This document shows, piece after piece, positions 47,605 through 57,288 of a DNA stretch of 64,000 bases. The stretch is from Sphingomonas populi. GTDB lineage: Bacteria > Pseudomonadota > Alphaproteobacteria > Sphingomonadales > Sphingomonadaceae. The notes under the pieces were generated by a model. It worked only from the letters and a program-made list of their open reading frames with translations, made no database searches and had not been told where the DNA came from. Within the stretch, counting starts at the first letter, position 1. Each line of letters opens with the position of its first letter. The stretch covers positions 124,001-188,000 of the forward strand of contig NZ_SGIS01000001.1 of the NCBI RefSeq assembly GCF_004208535.1, in the 5' to 3' direction. A program made the position numbers and the translations under genes.

Positions 47605-49556
47605 GCCTCCGCTTCGACGCGTCGCCGCGCGCGTCGTTCACGCAGCAGCCTGCCAACCAGCGACAGCGCCCCGCCCAGCGCGACCAGTGCGCCGCCGAGC
47701 CAGATCAACGTCACGAAGGGCTTCCACCACAGCCGCAACTGGACACGCCCTGCCCCGTCGATCTGGCCCAGCACGGTGTACAATTGCCCATCCCAAACCG
47801 TCGCGATCGCCGACTCGCTCGTCACCGTGACGGGATTGGTGAAGAACCGCGATTGCGGGCGAAGCAGGATCGCCGGCGCATCGCCACGCCGCGCCGACAA
47901 ATGCGCCTCAAGTGCCGACCAGTTCGGGCCGATCACCGGCGAAACCCCGTTCAGCGTGACCGTGTACGGCCCGACCTGCTGCGGCTCGCCGACGCGCGCC
48001 GCGACCAACGTCTGTTTGGTGAAGGCGCTCTCCGAGGCCATGCCGGCGAGGCTCACCGCGATGCCGAGATGCGCGACCACCATTCCCCAGGTGAACAACG
48101 GCGTGCGGAGCAGGTTACGTCCCCACAAAGGCGCAACGCTCGCCACCGCCAGCCCCGCCGCCAGCGCCAGCCCGAGCAGCGGCAACAGGGATATTCCGCC
48201 GCCAAACACCAGCACCGCAACCAGCACGATCGCGAACGCCGCCACCGGCGCGCCCATCCGCGCCGCCAGCGCGCGCAAGCCGTCGCGCCGCCAGCGCAAC
48301 AGCGGCCCCGCCGCCATCACCACCACCAGCAGCAGCGCGACCGGCCCCGCCGCCTTGTTGAAGAACGGCGGACCGACCGACAATTGCACGCCGAAGCCGG
48401 CCGCGAGAATCGGATACAGCGTGCCGATCAGCACCACGCCGAGGATCACCGACAGCAGCAGATTGTTGGCGACCAAAGCGCCCTCGCGGCTGACCAGATC
48501 GAACGTATTGCCCGCGCGCACCGTTCCGACCCGCGTCGCGAACAGCGCCAGCGCGCCACCGATATACAGCACCAGCAGCGCGAGGATGAAGCTGCCCCGC
48601 GTCGGATCGACCGCGAAAGCATGGACGCTCGTGAGGATGCCCGAGCGCACCAGAAAGGTGCCGATCATCGACATCGAGAACGCCACCACCGCCAGCATCA
48701 CCGTCCAGGCGCGGAGACCATCGCGGGTCGCCAGTACCGTCACCGAATGGAGCAGAGCGGTCGCCGCCAGCCACGGCATCAGCGAGGCGTTCTCGACCGG
48801 GTCCCAGAACCACCAGCCGCCCCAGCCGAGCTCGTAATAAGCCCAATAGCTGCCGGCGGTGATGCCGAGCGTCAGGAAGATCCAAGCGCCCAGCACCCAC
48901 GGCCGCATCGCGCGCGCGAACGCCGGCCCGACATCGCGCGCCACCAGCGCGCCGACCGCGAACGAAAACGCCACCGATATGCCGACATAGCCGATGTAGA
49001 GAGTCGGCGGATGGAAGGCCAAACCGGGGTCTTGCAACAACGGGTTGAGGCCCTGCCCGTCCGATGGCGCCGGATCGATCCGCGCGAACGGGTTCGAGGC
49101 GAACAGCAGGAACGCGTAGAAGCCGAGCGCGATCAGCGCCTGCGCGCCGAGCGTCGCGGTCAGCGTCGCGCGCGCGAGGCTACGTTCGAAGATCGCCACC
49201 GCGCCGCCGGCCAGCCCGAGGATCGTAACCCACAGCAGCATCGAGCCTTCGTGGTTCCCCCATGCGCCCGCGAATTTGTAGAGCCACGGCTTCTCGGAAT
49301 GGCTATTCTCGGCGACGAGCAGCACCGACATGTCGCTGCGCAGGAACACCGCGATCAGCAGCGCCATCGCCAGCGCCGCCAGCGCGCCCTGCACGATCGC
49401 GACCGGCCGCACCGCGCCGATCAGATCGGTGGTCAGCGCGCTCCCGTCCTCGGGATCGATCAGCACGCGCCGCACGGCGATCGCGGCGAGCACGAACTGC
49501 ATCGCCGCCAGCGCGGCGGCCAGCCACAAGGCGGCGAGGCCGGCCTCGGCGATCAT
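47595..49556 (-). CDS. ccmF: cytochrome c heme lyase subunit CcmF
   Basis: The 653-residue polytopic membrane protein ligates heme to apocytochrome c. The periplasmic WWD heme-handling motif (WGGWWFWDPVENASLMPWL) and conserved histidines are present (GNHEGSMLLWVTILG, FHPPTLYIGYVG). The length is normal for the family. The 133-base gap before it holds a palindromic repeat, so ccmE and ccmF are not immediately adjacent. Confidence 0.95.
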   Translation of the reverse strand: MIAEAGLAALWLAAALAAMQFVLAAIAVRRVLIDPEDGSALTTDLIGAVRPVAIVQGALAALAMALLIAVFLRSDMSVLLVAENSHSEKPWLYKFAGAWGNHEGSMLLWVTILGLAGGAVAIFERSLARATLTATLGAQALIALGFYAFLLFASNPFARIDPAPSDGQGLNPLLQDPGLAFHPPTLYIGYVGISVAFSFAVGALVARDVGPAFARAMRPWVLGAWIFLTLGITAGSYWAYYELGWGGWWFWDPVENASLMPWLAATALLHSVTVLATRDGLRAWTVMLAVVAFSMSMIGTFLVRSGILTSVHAFAVDPTRGSFILALLVLYIGGALALFATRVGTVRAGNTFDLVSREGALVANNLLLSVILGVVLIGTLYPILAAGFGVQLSVGPPFFNKAAGPVALLLVVVMAAGPLLRWRRDGLRALAARMGAPVAAFAIVLVAVLVFGGGISLLPLLGLALAAGLAVASVAPLWGRNLLRTPLFTWGMVVAHLGIAVSLAGMASESAFTKQTLVAARVGEPQQVGPYTVTLNGVSPVIGPNWSALEAHLSARRGDAPAILLRPQSRFFTNPVTVTSESAIATVWDGQLYTVLGQIDGAGRVQLRLWWKPFVTLIWLGGALVALGGALSLVGRLLRERRARRRVEAEAWV

Positions 49557-49564
49557 GCGGCGTC

Positions 49565-49668
49565 TCCCCTCCCTGGAAGGGAGGGGCCGGGGGTGGGTTG
49601 CTCACAAGGAAGCGCGCCGCCCGCTGCAGGCAGACCCACCCCCAGCCCCTCCCTTTCAGGAAGGGGGG
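49565..49668. repeat. palindromic repeat, family E-like, inside ccm operon
   Basis: The left arm CCCCTCCCTGGAAGGGAGGG plus CCGGGGGTGGGT pairs with ACCCACCCCCAGCCCCTCCC further right. It separates ccmE from ccmF and could stabilise or attenuate the operon mRNA. Confidence 0.75.
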
Positions 49669-49689
49669 CACGAAGGCGAACGCGAGCGC

Positions 49690-50124
49690 TCATTCCTTCA
49701 ACGTCGTGGTTTCGTGCATTTTGCCGGCCATCTGCGGCGGCATATACTTCTCGTCGTGCTTGGCGAGCAGATTGGTCGCGGTGAAGCTGCCGTCGGGGTT
49801 GAACGATCCTTCCGCCACCACGCCGGAGCGCTCGCGGAACAGATCGGGGGCGATGCCACGGAAGCTGACCGGCACGCGCGCGACGCCGTCCCCCACGACG
49901 AAATGAATCGAGACGCCATCCGCCTGCCGCTTGATCGACCCGTCCTCGACCATCCCGCCGAGCCGCACCGCGCGGCCGAGCGGCAGGCCCTGCCGCTGCA
50001 CATCGCCCGGCGCATAGAAGAACGAGGCCTGATCCTTGAGCGCCGACAGCGCGAGCAGCGCCGCCGCCGCCACCGCCGCCAGCCCGAGGCCGGCGAGCAT
50101 CATGCGTTGCTGCTTCGCTTTCAC
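49690..50124 (-). CDS. ccmE: cytochrome c maturation protein CcmE
   Basis: The 144-residue periplasmic heme chaperone is anchored by one helix (MLAGLGLAAVAAAALLAL). Heme is held covalently by H123 in the motif HDEKYMPP. The OB-fold strands are visible (VRLGGMVEDGSIK, VSFRGIAPDLF). The start is GTG at 50124, overlapping the ccmD stop, because the frame upstream belongs to ccmD in another phase. Confidence 0.93.
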   Translation of the reverse strand: MKAKQQRMMLAGLGLAAVAAAALLALSALKDQASFFYAPGDVQRQGLPLGRAVRLGGMVEDGSIKRQADGVSIHFVVGDGVARVPVSFRGIAPDLFRERSGVVAEGSFNPDGSFTATNLLAKHDEKYMPPQMAGKMHETTTLKE

Positions 50125-50228
50125 CGCCGTTCGCTGCCCCGCATCGCGAGATAGCTCCACGCCGCCAGCGCGGCCGCGCCGACGCCGGTGATCGCATAAG
50201 CGGCGATGACGAACGGCCAGGGATTCAC
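50121..50228 (-). CDS. ccmD: heme exporter protein CcmD
   Basis: This 35-residue product, reading from a GTG at 50228, starts NPWPFVIAAYAITGVGAAAL and ends RGSERR. One membrane helix followed by a basic tail is exactly the CcmD pattern. It links CcmC/CcmE in heme export. It overlaps ccmE by four bases and lies 10 bases after ccmC. It is short enough to be missed by gene callers. Confidence 0.85.
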   Translation of the reverse strand: MNPWPFVIAAYAITGVGAAALAAWSYLAMRGSERR

Positions 50229-50238
50229 GCCAGAGTCC

Positions 50239-50970
50239 TCATCGCGCCATCCGCCGCATCCGCGCCTCGGCCTTGGTGATGGCGAGGATCGTCCGCATCC
50301 GCATCAGCACCACGCTCGCGAAGAACAGCGAGAAGCCGCCCAGCGTGAACCACAGCGGCCACAGCATCGTCGCGTCGATGCTCGATCGCGTCAGCCCGAT
50401 GCTCTCGCCCTGATGCAAAGTATTCCACCACACCACCGAATAGCGGATGATCGGCAGCAGCACCGATCCGGCGAGGCCGTACAGCGCCGGGATGCGTCCG
50501 TCACCGCCGCGATCAGCATCGGCGCGCAGCAGCGCCATGAAGCCGAGGTAGACGAACAGCAGCAGCAGCATCGAGGTCAACCGGCCGTCCCATTCCCACC
50601 AGGTTCCCCAGGTCGGGCGCCCCCAGATCGAGCCGGTGACGAGGCAGAGTGCGGCGAACACCGCGCCGGGCAGCACGATCGCCCGCGCAGCGATCATCGC
50701 CAGCGGATGCCGCCACACCAGATAGGCGAGCGAACACATCGCGATGCTGCTCCACCCGCCCATGCCGAGCCATGCGGCCGGTACGTGGATGTAGAGGATG
50801 CGAACCGTCTCGCCCTGGAGATAATCGGCCGGCGTTTGTGTCAACCCTGCCCACGCGCCGATCGCGATCAGCACCACGCCCGCCCAGAACAGCGCTGGCG
50901 TGAGTGGCCGCGCCAGCTTGAGGAAGCGGGCGGGATTGGCAAGGGCATGAAGGGAAGCCACGATCTCCAA
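50239..50970 (-). CDS. ccmC: heme exporter protein CcmC
   Basis: The 243-residue, six-helix membrane protein has the WWD-type heme motif (WGTWWEWDGRLTSMLLLLFV) and conserved histidines (YIHVPAAWLGMG, WWNTLHQGESI). It loads heme onto CcmE. The first codon is TTG at 50970; a GTG three codons later is also possible. No ccmA or ccmB lies upstream; the neighbour is an unrelated VOC gene. Confidence 0.94.
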   Translation of the reverse strand: MEIVASLHALANPARFLKLARPLTPALFWAGVVLIAIGAWAGLTQTPADYLQGETVRILYIHVPAAWLGMGGWSSIAMCSLAYLVWRHPLAMIAARAIVLPGAVFAALCLVTGSIWGRPTWGTWWEWDGRLTSMLLLLFVYLGFMALLRADADRGGDGRIPALYGLAGSVLLPIIRYSVVWWNTLHQGESIGLTRSSIDATMLWPLWFTLGGFSLFFASVVLMRMRTILAITKAEARMRRMAR

Positions 50971-51081
50971 CGTCTAGGCAATTGCGCGGCAACACTCAAC
51001 CAAACTTGTCGGCGCGTGTAGACCGTGCCGCCAGCTAGTTTGGCGAGACTAAAGTCCAACACCTAGCCGCCGGGGCGACGG

Positions 51082-51417
51082 TCAATCGGACTGCGATACG
51101 GCGAGTTCGTGCCCGTCGGGATCGCGGAAGTGGAACCGCTTGCCGCCCGGATATTCGACGATCGGCAGCGTGATCGCCCCGCCAGCCGCTTCGACCGCCG
51201 CGAACGCCGCATCCACGTCGGCCACGTCGATCACCGGCAGTAGCGCCGCCGTTTTTTCTGCCGGATCGGCCTGAAAGCCGAGATCGGTGTCGCCGCTGGT
51301 GGTCGCCGCATAGGTGGACCCGAAATCGGTGAACGCCCAGCCGAACGCCGATCCGTAAAACGCCTTCGCCCGCGCGGTGTCTGCCACGGGCAGTTCGACA
51401 TAATTGATTCGCGCCAT
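51082..51417 (-). CDS. VOC-family (glyoxalase-like) protein
   Basis: The 111-residue single vicinal-oxygen-chelate domain starts MARINYVELPVADTARAKAF and ends in KRFHFRDPDGHELAVSQ. The paired beta-alpha-beta units are clear. The substrate is unknown. It is divergent from the PA0069-type gene over 51 bases. Confidence 0.9.
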   Translation of the reverse strand: MARINYVELPVADTARAKAFYGSAFGWAFTDFGSTYAATTSGDTDLGFQADPAEKTAALLPVIDVADVDAAFAAVEAAGGAITLPIVEYPGGKRFHFRDPDGHELAVSQSD

Positions 51418-51468
51418 TCAAGCCTCCATGTTCTTGTATTGTTCTATTGCCCGTCGTAGCATCGCGCA

Positions 51469-52539
51469 ATGGCAAAGACTCGCCCAGCGCGTGGCGCGAC
51501 CATCAATCGCGAGAGCGCGCGCTTCAATCTGCCCGAACGCGCGGTCGATGGCGACTGGCTCGACGATCGCGAGATCGTCGATGACGGTCCCGCGCCGTTG
51601 CGCACCACTGTCACGGTCGAAACGCCGCGCACGATCATCACCCGCAACAGTTCGCCCGACATCGGCTTCGATCAGTCGATCAACCCCTATCGCGGCTGCG
51701 AGCATGGCTGCATCTATTGTTTCGCGCGGCCGACCCACGCCTATCTCGACCTGTCGCCGGGCCTCGATTTCGAGAGCCGGCTGTTCGCCAAACCCGATGC
51801 GCCCGCGTTGCTGTGCGCCGAACTCGGCAAGCGCGGCTATGTCGTCCAGCCGATCGCGTTCGGCACCAACACCGATCCCTATCAGCCGATCGAGGCCGAA
51901 TGGCGCATCATGCGCGGCTGCCTCGAAGTGCTCGCCGAGACCGGGCATCCGCTGTTCATCACCACCAAGTCCGACCGCATCCTGCGCGACCTCGATCTGA
52001 TCGCGCCGATGGCGAAGCGCGGGCTGATCGCGGTGATGATCTCGGTCACCTCGCTCGACCGGCGCACCGCGATGACGGTCGAACCGCGCGCGCCCGCGCC
52101 CGAGCGGCGGCTGGCGGCGGTCAAGGCGCTGAGCGACGCAGGCGTGCCGACCTATGTCTCGATCTCGCCGGTGATCCCGGCGATCACCGATCACGAGATC
52201 GAACATCTCATCGCGCGCGCGGCGCAGGCGGGCGCGCGCAGCGTCAATTTCATCCCGGTGCGCCTGCCGCACGAAGTCGCGCCGCTGTTCCGCGCCTGGC
52301 TCGACGAACACTTCCCCGACCGCGCCGCCAAGGTGATGGCGATGATCCAGTCGCTGCGTGGCGGGCGCGACAATGATCCCAATTTCGGCACACGCATGCG
52401 CGGCCAGGGGCCGTGGGCGGACCTGCTGCGCACCCGCGTCCAGATCGCGTGCCGCAAACACGGGCTGGTGCGCGAGAAGCTTGTGTTGCGCACGGACCTG
52501 TTCCGCGCGCCGGCGGGGGCGCAGGGGGAGTTATTCTAG
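51469..52539 (+). CDS. PA0069-family radical SAM protein
   Basis: The 356-residue radical SAM protein has C77, C81 and C84 in NPYRGCEHGCIYCFARPTH. Other family blocks are AFGTNTDPYQPIE, the SAM-binding region and the C-terminal DPNFGTRMRGQGPWADLL. The PA0069 family is uncharacterised; some members are annotated as spore-photoproduct-lyase-like, but that is only by distant similarity. It is followed convergently by an HxlR gene. Confidence 0.9.
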   Translation: MAKTRPARGATINRESARFNLPERAVDGDWLDDREIVDDGPAPLRTTVTVETPRTIITRNSSPDIGFDQSINPYRGCEHGCIYCFARPTHAYLDLSPGLDFESRLFAKPDAPALLCAELGKRGYVVQPIAFGTNTDPYQPIEAEWRIMRGCLEVLAETGHPLFITTKSDRILRDLDLIAPMAKRGLIAVMISVTSLDRRTAMTVEPRAPAPERRLAAVKALSDAGVPTYVSISPVIPAITDHEIEHLIARAAQAGARSVNFIPVRLPHEVAPLFRAWLDEHFPDRAAKVMAMIQSLRGGRDNDPNFGTRMRGQGPWADLLRTRVQIACRKHGLVREKLVLRTDLFRAPAGAQGELF

Positions 52540-52542
52540 GCG

Positions 52543-52989
52543 TCAATCCTCGCGATCGTCGAACGCCAAGCGTGAGCGAGCGATCTCGTCACGATTTTCG
52601 AAGACCCAAGCACCCAGCGCCTTGACCGGCACGCGCAAGGAATGACCGAGCGCAGTCAGTTCGTAATCCACCCGCGGCGGAATGGTCGGGAAGACGGTTC
52701 GACTGACCAGCCCGTCGCGTTCGAGGCTGCGCAGGGTGTGAGTCAGCATCCGCTGCGAGATGCCGTCGATCAGTCGCTTGAGTTCGTTAAAGCGGCGCGG
52801 GCCGGCGGACAGCACCATCACCACCAGCATACTCCACTTGTCGCCGATCCGCGCCAATAACGGCGTGACGATCTTGCAACCGCTGTGGATGTCGGCCGGA
52901 GCGAGATCAGCACTATCCGGGGCAGGCACATCGCTGTGGCTGGGTGACAAAATTGTGCCTCCTTGCGCGGCGGGGGCCGGCGGTAACAT
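52543..52989 (-). CDS. HxlR-family transcriptional regulator
   Basis: The 148-residue winged-helix regulator has the HxlR opening [20 protein letters not shown], with the conserved cysteine at 38, and the wing SERDGL-type block [20 protein letters not shown]. The N-terminal 30 residues are low complexity, so the true start may be internal. It is divergent from azoR over 40 bases. HxlR regulators with this cysteine (YodB, QorR) sense quinones or diamide and control azoreductases. Confidence 0.88.
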   Translation of the reverse strand: MLPPAPAAQGGTILSPSHSDVPAPDSADLAPADIHSGCKIVTPLLARIGDKWSMLVVMVLSAGPRRFNELKRLIDGISQRMLTHTLRSLERDGLVSRTVFPTIPPRVDYELTALGHSLRVPVKALGAWVFENRDEIARSRLAFDDRED

Positions 52990-53006
52990 ATCCCGCCCCG
53001 GTTACC
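52982..53006. promoter_or_regulatory. inverted repeat between HxlR and azoR
   Basis: GGTAAC (52982-52987) and GTTACC (53001-53006) form a dyad with a 13-base spacer, 24 bases before the azoR ATG and overlapping the annotated HxlR start. It is a candidate HxlR operator. Confidence 0.55.
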
Positions 53007-53029
53007 CTTCTATACCGGAGACCCTGAAA

Positions 53030-53608
53030 ATGAAACTGCTCCAGATCGATTCCAGCATCACCGGCGGAGATTCGATCAGCCGGTCGCTGACGGCTGCGAT
53101 CGTCGCTAAGCTGGTCGCCGCCGATCCGGCCGCTACCGTGACCAAACGCGATCTGGCGGCTGCCCCGCTCCCCCATCTCGAACTGGCCGCATATCCCGGC
53201 GGCGAGAGCGAAGCTGCGCTTGCCAGCACCGCCGTCCTGGAGGAGTTCCTCGATGCCGACATCGTCGTCATCGGCGCGCCGATGTATAATTTCACGTTTC
53301 CCAGCCAACTCAAGGCTTGGCTCGATCGCGTCATCGTCGCTGGCCGGACCTTCCGCCACGGCCCGAACGGCGTCGAAGGGCTGATTCCCGGCAAGCGCGT
53401 GATCATCGCGGTGTCACGCGGGAATTTCTATGGTCCGGGCGCGGTTGGCGACGGTCTCGAACATCTCCAGACCTTGCTTGCGGGCGTGTTCGGCTTCATC
53501 GGCGTGACGCCCGACTTCATCGTCGCGGAAGGCGTCCGTGCCGGTCCCGATCACCTCGCCGCCGCGCTGGCCACCGCCAACCAGGCGATCACGCGGCTCG
53601 CTGCCTGA
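53030..53608 (+). CDS. azoR: FMN-dependent NADH-azoreductase
   Basis: The 192-residue flavodoxin-fold enzyme starts [20 protein letters not shown] and has the FMN loop [18 protein letters not shown] plus [10 protein letters not shown]. The family reduces azo compounds and quinones. The ATG at 53030 follows GGAG. The gene is regulated, by inference, by the divergent HxlR gene. Confidence 0.93.
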   Translation: MKLLQIDSSITGGDSISRSLTAAIVAKLVAADPAATVTKRDLAAAPLPHLELAAYPGGESEAALASTAVLEEFLDADIVVIGAPMYNFTFPSQLKAWLDRVIVAGRTFRHGPNGVEGLIPGKRVIIAVSRGNFYGPGAVGDGLEHLQTLLAGVFGFIGVTPDFIVAEGVRAGPDHLAAALATANQAITRLAA

Positions 53609-53650
53609 TGACAGGCCGGCAGGTGGCGCGTACCCTCTGCCGGCCCGCCG

Positions 53651-56600
53651 TTACCCGACCAGCGCCAGCCGCGTCTCCGACGTCTTCAACGCGACGCCGC
53701 TGATCCCCGGCAATCCCTCGATCCGCGTTGCCAGCTCCTGATCGAGCAGGAAGTCGCGACCAAGCAGCACGCGGGCGAACCCGCCGCCCGGCATCGCCGC
53801 CTTCGCCCACACTTCGCCGCGCGCGCCGCGATAGTCGGCGAGAACGTCGGCAAGCGTCCGCAACGCCGCCGGCGCCTCGACGGTGAGATCGAGCACGAAG
53901 CGCGCTGCGGTCGCCAGCGAATCGAAGCGCTGCAACCTTTTGACCGAAACGCGCGGCGTCTCCTCGCCGGGCCGCCGGTCCAACTCCACCGTGAGCAGCC
54001 CGCATGCGCCTTCGCGCGCGGCGTCCTCAAGATCGGCGGCGACGACATCGTCGAAACAGGTCGCGATGAACTGTCCCGATGGATCGGACAGCGTCGCCAT
54101 CAGATAGCGCCGCCCGCGCGCCGAGGTACGCCAGCGCGCATCCTCGACCAGCACCGCCATCATCGCGCCGGCGCGCGATTTGCCGTCGTCGGGAATGTCG
54201 AGTTCGCCCAATGTCGCATAGCTGCGCGCGCCATGCATCCGCGCGAGGTGGCCGTGGCGGTCGACCGGATGCGCCGAGAAATAGAAGCCGAACGCGTCCT
54301 TCTCCGCCTCCATCCGTTCGGCCAGCGGCCAGTGCGCGTTGGGCAGGCGGATCGGCGGTTCAGCCGCATCCTCGCCGCCGAACAACCCGCCCTGCCCGCT
54401 CGCGCGCATCGATTGCACGCGAGACGCAGTGGCGAGGATCGTCTCGGCGGCGGCATGGATGCCGGCGCGATTGGGGGTGAACGCATCGAACGCCCCCGCT
54501 CCCGCCAGCGTCTCCAACTGGCGTTTGTTGAGCAGGCGCGGATCGACGCGGTGGGCGAGATCGTCGAGCGTGGCGAACTTGCCGTTCGCCTCGCGCTCGA
54601 CGATGAGCTTCTCCATCGCCGCCTCGCCGACGCTTTTCAGCGCGCCGAGCGCATAGCGCACCGCCAGACCGTGGCTTTCCGCGCTGCCGGTATCCTCGAC
54701 CGAGAACTCGGCCTCGCTGCGGTTGATGTCGGGCGGCAGGATCGCCACGCCCAAGCGCCGCATATCATCGACGAAAATGCTGAGCTTGTCGGTCAGCGCC
54801 ATGTCGTAACACATTGAAGCTGCGAAAAATTCGTGCGGATGATGCGCCTTGAGCCACGCCGTTTGGTACGCGAGCAACGCATAGGCCGCCGCGTGCGATT
54901 TGTTGAAGCCGTAGCCAGCGAACTTGTCGATCAAGTCGAACAGCTCGTTGGCCTTGGCGGCGGGGATTTTGTTATGCTCGGCGCAGCCCGCGACGAAGAT
55001 CGCCCGCTGCGCGTCCATCTCCGCCTTGATCTTCTTACCCATCGCGCGGCGCAGCAGATCGGCCCCGCCCAGCGAATAGCCGGCGAGGATCTGCGTCGCC
55101 TGCATCACCTGTTCCTGATAGACGAAGATGCCGTAGGTCTCGGCCAGGATCGGTTCGAGCAAGGCATGCGGATATTCGATCGGCTCCTGCCCGTTCTTGC
55201 GGCGGCCGAAGCTCGGGATATTGTCCATCGGCCCCGGTCGGTACAGCGAGACGAGCGCGATGATGTCGCCGAAATTGGACGGCTTCACCGCCGCCAGCGT
55301 GCGCCGCATCCCCTCCGATTCGAGCTGGAACACGCCGACCGTGTCGCCCTTCTGGAGCAATTTGTAGACGCCCTCGTCATCCCATTCGAGCGCCGACAGG
55401 TCGATCGTCACGCCCCGGTCAGCGAGCATCTGCACCGCCTTCTGCAACACTGACAGCGTCTTGAGCCCGAGAAAGTCGAACTTCACCAGCCCGGCACCCT
55501 CGACATATTTCATGTCGAACTGCGTGACCGGCATGTCGGAGCGCGGATCGCGGTACAGCGGCACCAGCTCGGCGAGCGGCCGGTCGCCGATCACCACACC
55601 GGCGGCGTGAGTCGAGGAGTGGCGCGGCAGCCCCTCCAGCTTCATGGCGAGGTCGAGCAGGTGCTTGACCCCGGCATCGCCCTTATATTCGGCGACGAGT
55701 TCGGACACGCCGTTCATCGCGCGGTCGAGCGTCCACGGATCGGCGGGGAAGTTGGGCACCAGCTTCGCCAGCCGATCGACCTGACCGTAGCTCATCTGGA
55801 GCACGCGGCCGGTGTCTTTCAGCACCGCGCGCGCCTTCAATTTTCCGAAGGTGATGATCTGCGCGACCTGATCGCGGCCGTATTTCTCCTGCACGTAGCG
55901 GATCACCTCGCCACGCCGGGTTTCGCAGAAGTCGATGTCGAAGTCGGGCATCGACACGCGTTCCGGGTTGAGGAAGCGTTCGAACAGCAGTCCCAATTTG
56001 ATGGGATCGAGATCGGTGATGGTCAGCGCCCACGCCACCACCGAGCCAGCGCCCGAACCACGCCCCGGCCCGACCGGAATGTCGTGATCCTTCGCCCATT
56101 TGATGAAATCGCCGACGATCAGGAAATAGCCGGGAAAACCCATCGAGATGATGACGTCGAGCTCGAATTCGAGCCGTTCGGCGTAGCTCGCCCGCACTTC
56201 GGGATCGGTGATCTTCGCCTTGGCGAGCCGCGCCTCCAGCCCGGTGCGCGAGGTGACGCGCAGCGCCTCGGCCTCGCCCTCGCGGTCGCCGGCGAGGCTC
56301 GGCAGGATCGGCTTGCGATACGGCGCCGCCACCGCACAGCGCTGCGCGACGACGAGCGTGTTGGCGATCGCCTCGGGCAGATCGGCGAACAAGGTCCGCA
56401 TCTCGGCGGCGGGCTTCATCCACGCATCGGGCGAGCTGCGCGGGCGGTCCTCGCTGGCGAGGTACGACGAGCTGGCGATGCACAGCATCGCGTCGTGCGC
56501 CTCGACGAAATCGGCCTCGGCAAAGCAGCACGGGTTGGTCGCGACGAGCGGCAGATCACGCGCATAAGCGAGATCGAGCAATGGCGCCTCGGCCTTGCCC

Positions 56601-57145
56601 TCGATCGGATCAAGCCGCCGCGTCAGTTCGATATACAGCCGATCGGGGAACAGCGCCTGCAACCGATCGGCATAGGCCAGCGCGCGCGCCGGCTGATCCT
56701 CGGCGAACAGCCGCGCAAGGCCGCCTTCGCGCCCGGCGGTGAGCGCGATCAGCCCGTCGGTGTGCCTGGCGAGCATCTCGAACGCGACGTGCGGCGCGTG
56801 TTCGAGCGGCCGGTCGAGATGCGCCTTCGACACCAGTTCGCACAGGTTGCGATAGCCGGTTTCATCCTGCGCATAGAGCGCCAGCCAGTCGAACACCGGC
56901 TCGACACCCTCGGGCAGATCGGGCCGCGCCACGCCCAGCATCGTGCCGATCACCGGCTGCACGCCCGATTTCTTGGCCGCGTCGGAATAGGCCATTGCCG
57001 CATACAGGCCGTTACGATCGGTCAGTGCTGCGGCGGGAAAGCCCAGTTCCTGCGCCCGCTTGGCAATCGCCTTGGGGTCGATCGCCCCGTCGAGCATGGT
57101 GTAGCAGGAGAAGATACGCAGCGGAACGAACGCGGAATGGGCCAT
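53651..57145 (-). CDS. dnaE: DNA polymerase III subunit alpha
   Basis: The 1164-residue replicative polymerase begins with an N-terminal PHP domain (about 5-270). The polymerase core has catalytic aspartates D401 and D403 in PDFDIDFC and a further DFLGLKTLSVL block. The helix-hairpin-helix/OB region is toward the C-terminus. Length and residue numbers match E. coli DnaE closely, so this is DnaE1 rather than the error-prone DnaE2. It is the only replication-fork gene in the window besides gyrA. Confidence 0.97.
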   Translation of the reverse strand: MAHSAFVPLRIFSCYTMLDGAIDPKAIAKRAQELGFPAAALTDRNGLYAAMAYSDAAKKSGVQPVIGTMLGVARPDLPEGVEPVFDWLALYAQDETGYRNLCELVSKAHLDRPLEHAPHVAFEMLARHTDGLIALTAGREGGLARLFAEDQPARALAYADRLQALFPDRLYIELTRRLDPIEGKAEAPLLDLAYARDLPLVATNPCCFAEADFVEAHDAMLCIASSSYLASEDRPRSSPDAWMKPAAEMRTLFADLPEAIANTLVVAQRCAVAAPYRKPILPSLAGDREGEAEALRVTSRTGLEARLAKAKITDPEVRASYAERLEFELDVIISMGFPGYFLIVGDFIKWAKDHDIPVGPGRGSGAGSVVAWALTITDLDPIKLGLLFERFLNPERVSMPDFDIDFCETRRGEVIRYVQEKYGRDQVAQIITFGKLKARAVLKDTGRVLQMSYGQVDRLAKLVPNFPADPWTLDRAMNGVSELVAEYKGDAGVKHLLDLAMKLEGLPRHSSTHAAGVVIGDRPLAELVPLYRDPRSDMPVTQFDMKYVEGAGLVKFDFLGLKTLSVLQKAVQMLADRGVTIDLSALEWDDEGVYKLLQKGDTVGVFQLESEGMRRTLAAVKPSNFGDIIALVSLYRPGPMDNIPSFGRRKNGQEPIEYPHALLEPILAETYGIFVYQEQVMQATQILAGYSLGGADLLRRAMGKKIKAEMDAQRAIFVAGCAEHNKIPAAKANELFDLIDKFAGYGFNKSHAAAYALLAYQTAWLKAHHPHEFFAASMCYDMALTDKLSIFVDDMRRLGVAILPPDINRSEAEFSVEDTGSAESHGLAVRYALGALKSVGEAAMEKLIVEREANGKFATLDDLAHRVDPRLLNKRQLETLAGAGAFDAFTPNRAGIHAAAETILATASRVQSMRASGQGGLFGGEDAAEPPIRLPNAHWPLAERMEAEKDAFGFYFSAHPVDRHGHLARMHGARSYATLGELDIPDDGKSRAGAMMAVLVEDARWRTSARGRRYLMATLSDPSGQFIATCFDDVVAADLEDAAREGACGLLTVELDRRPGEETPRVSVKRLQRFDSLATAARFVLDLTVEAPAALRTLADVLADYRGARGEVWAKAAMPGGGFARVLLGRDFLLDQELATRIEGLPGISGVALKTSETRLALVG

Positions 57146-57204
57146 CGCAGCGTTATGCCCGGCTCACGCGATTCGCGAAACCGTCATATGTGACGATTGG
57201 GCTT

Positions 57205-57283
57205 GCCCCTCGACTTCGCTCGGGGCGAACGGGGATGGTTACGAACCTCCACAGCCGTTCGTGTCGAGCGAAGTCGAGACACC
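57205..57283. repeat. palindromic repeat, family C
   Basis: CCCCTCGACTTCGCTCGGGG and the adjacent GCGAACGG pair with CCGTTCGTGTCGAGCGAAGT plus CGAGAC (57256-57281). It lies between gpx and dnaE and ends just after the gpx stop. Confidence 0.8.
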
Positions 57284-57288
57284 GATAG

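Noticed and set aside
47784..49784. A 666-codon plus-strand frame over ccmF
   Set aside because: Arg/His/Gln-rich shadow of ccmF, which has clear heme-handling motifs.
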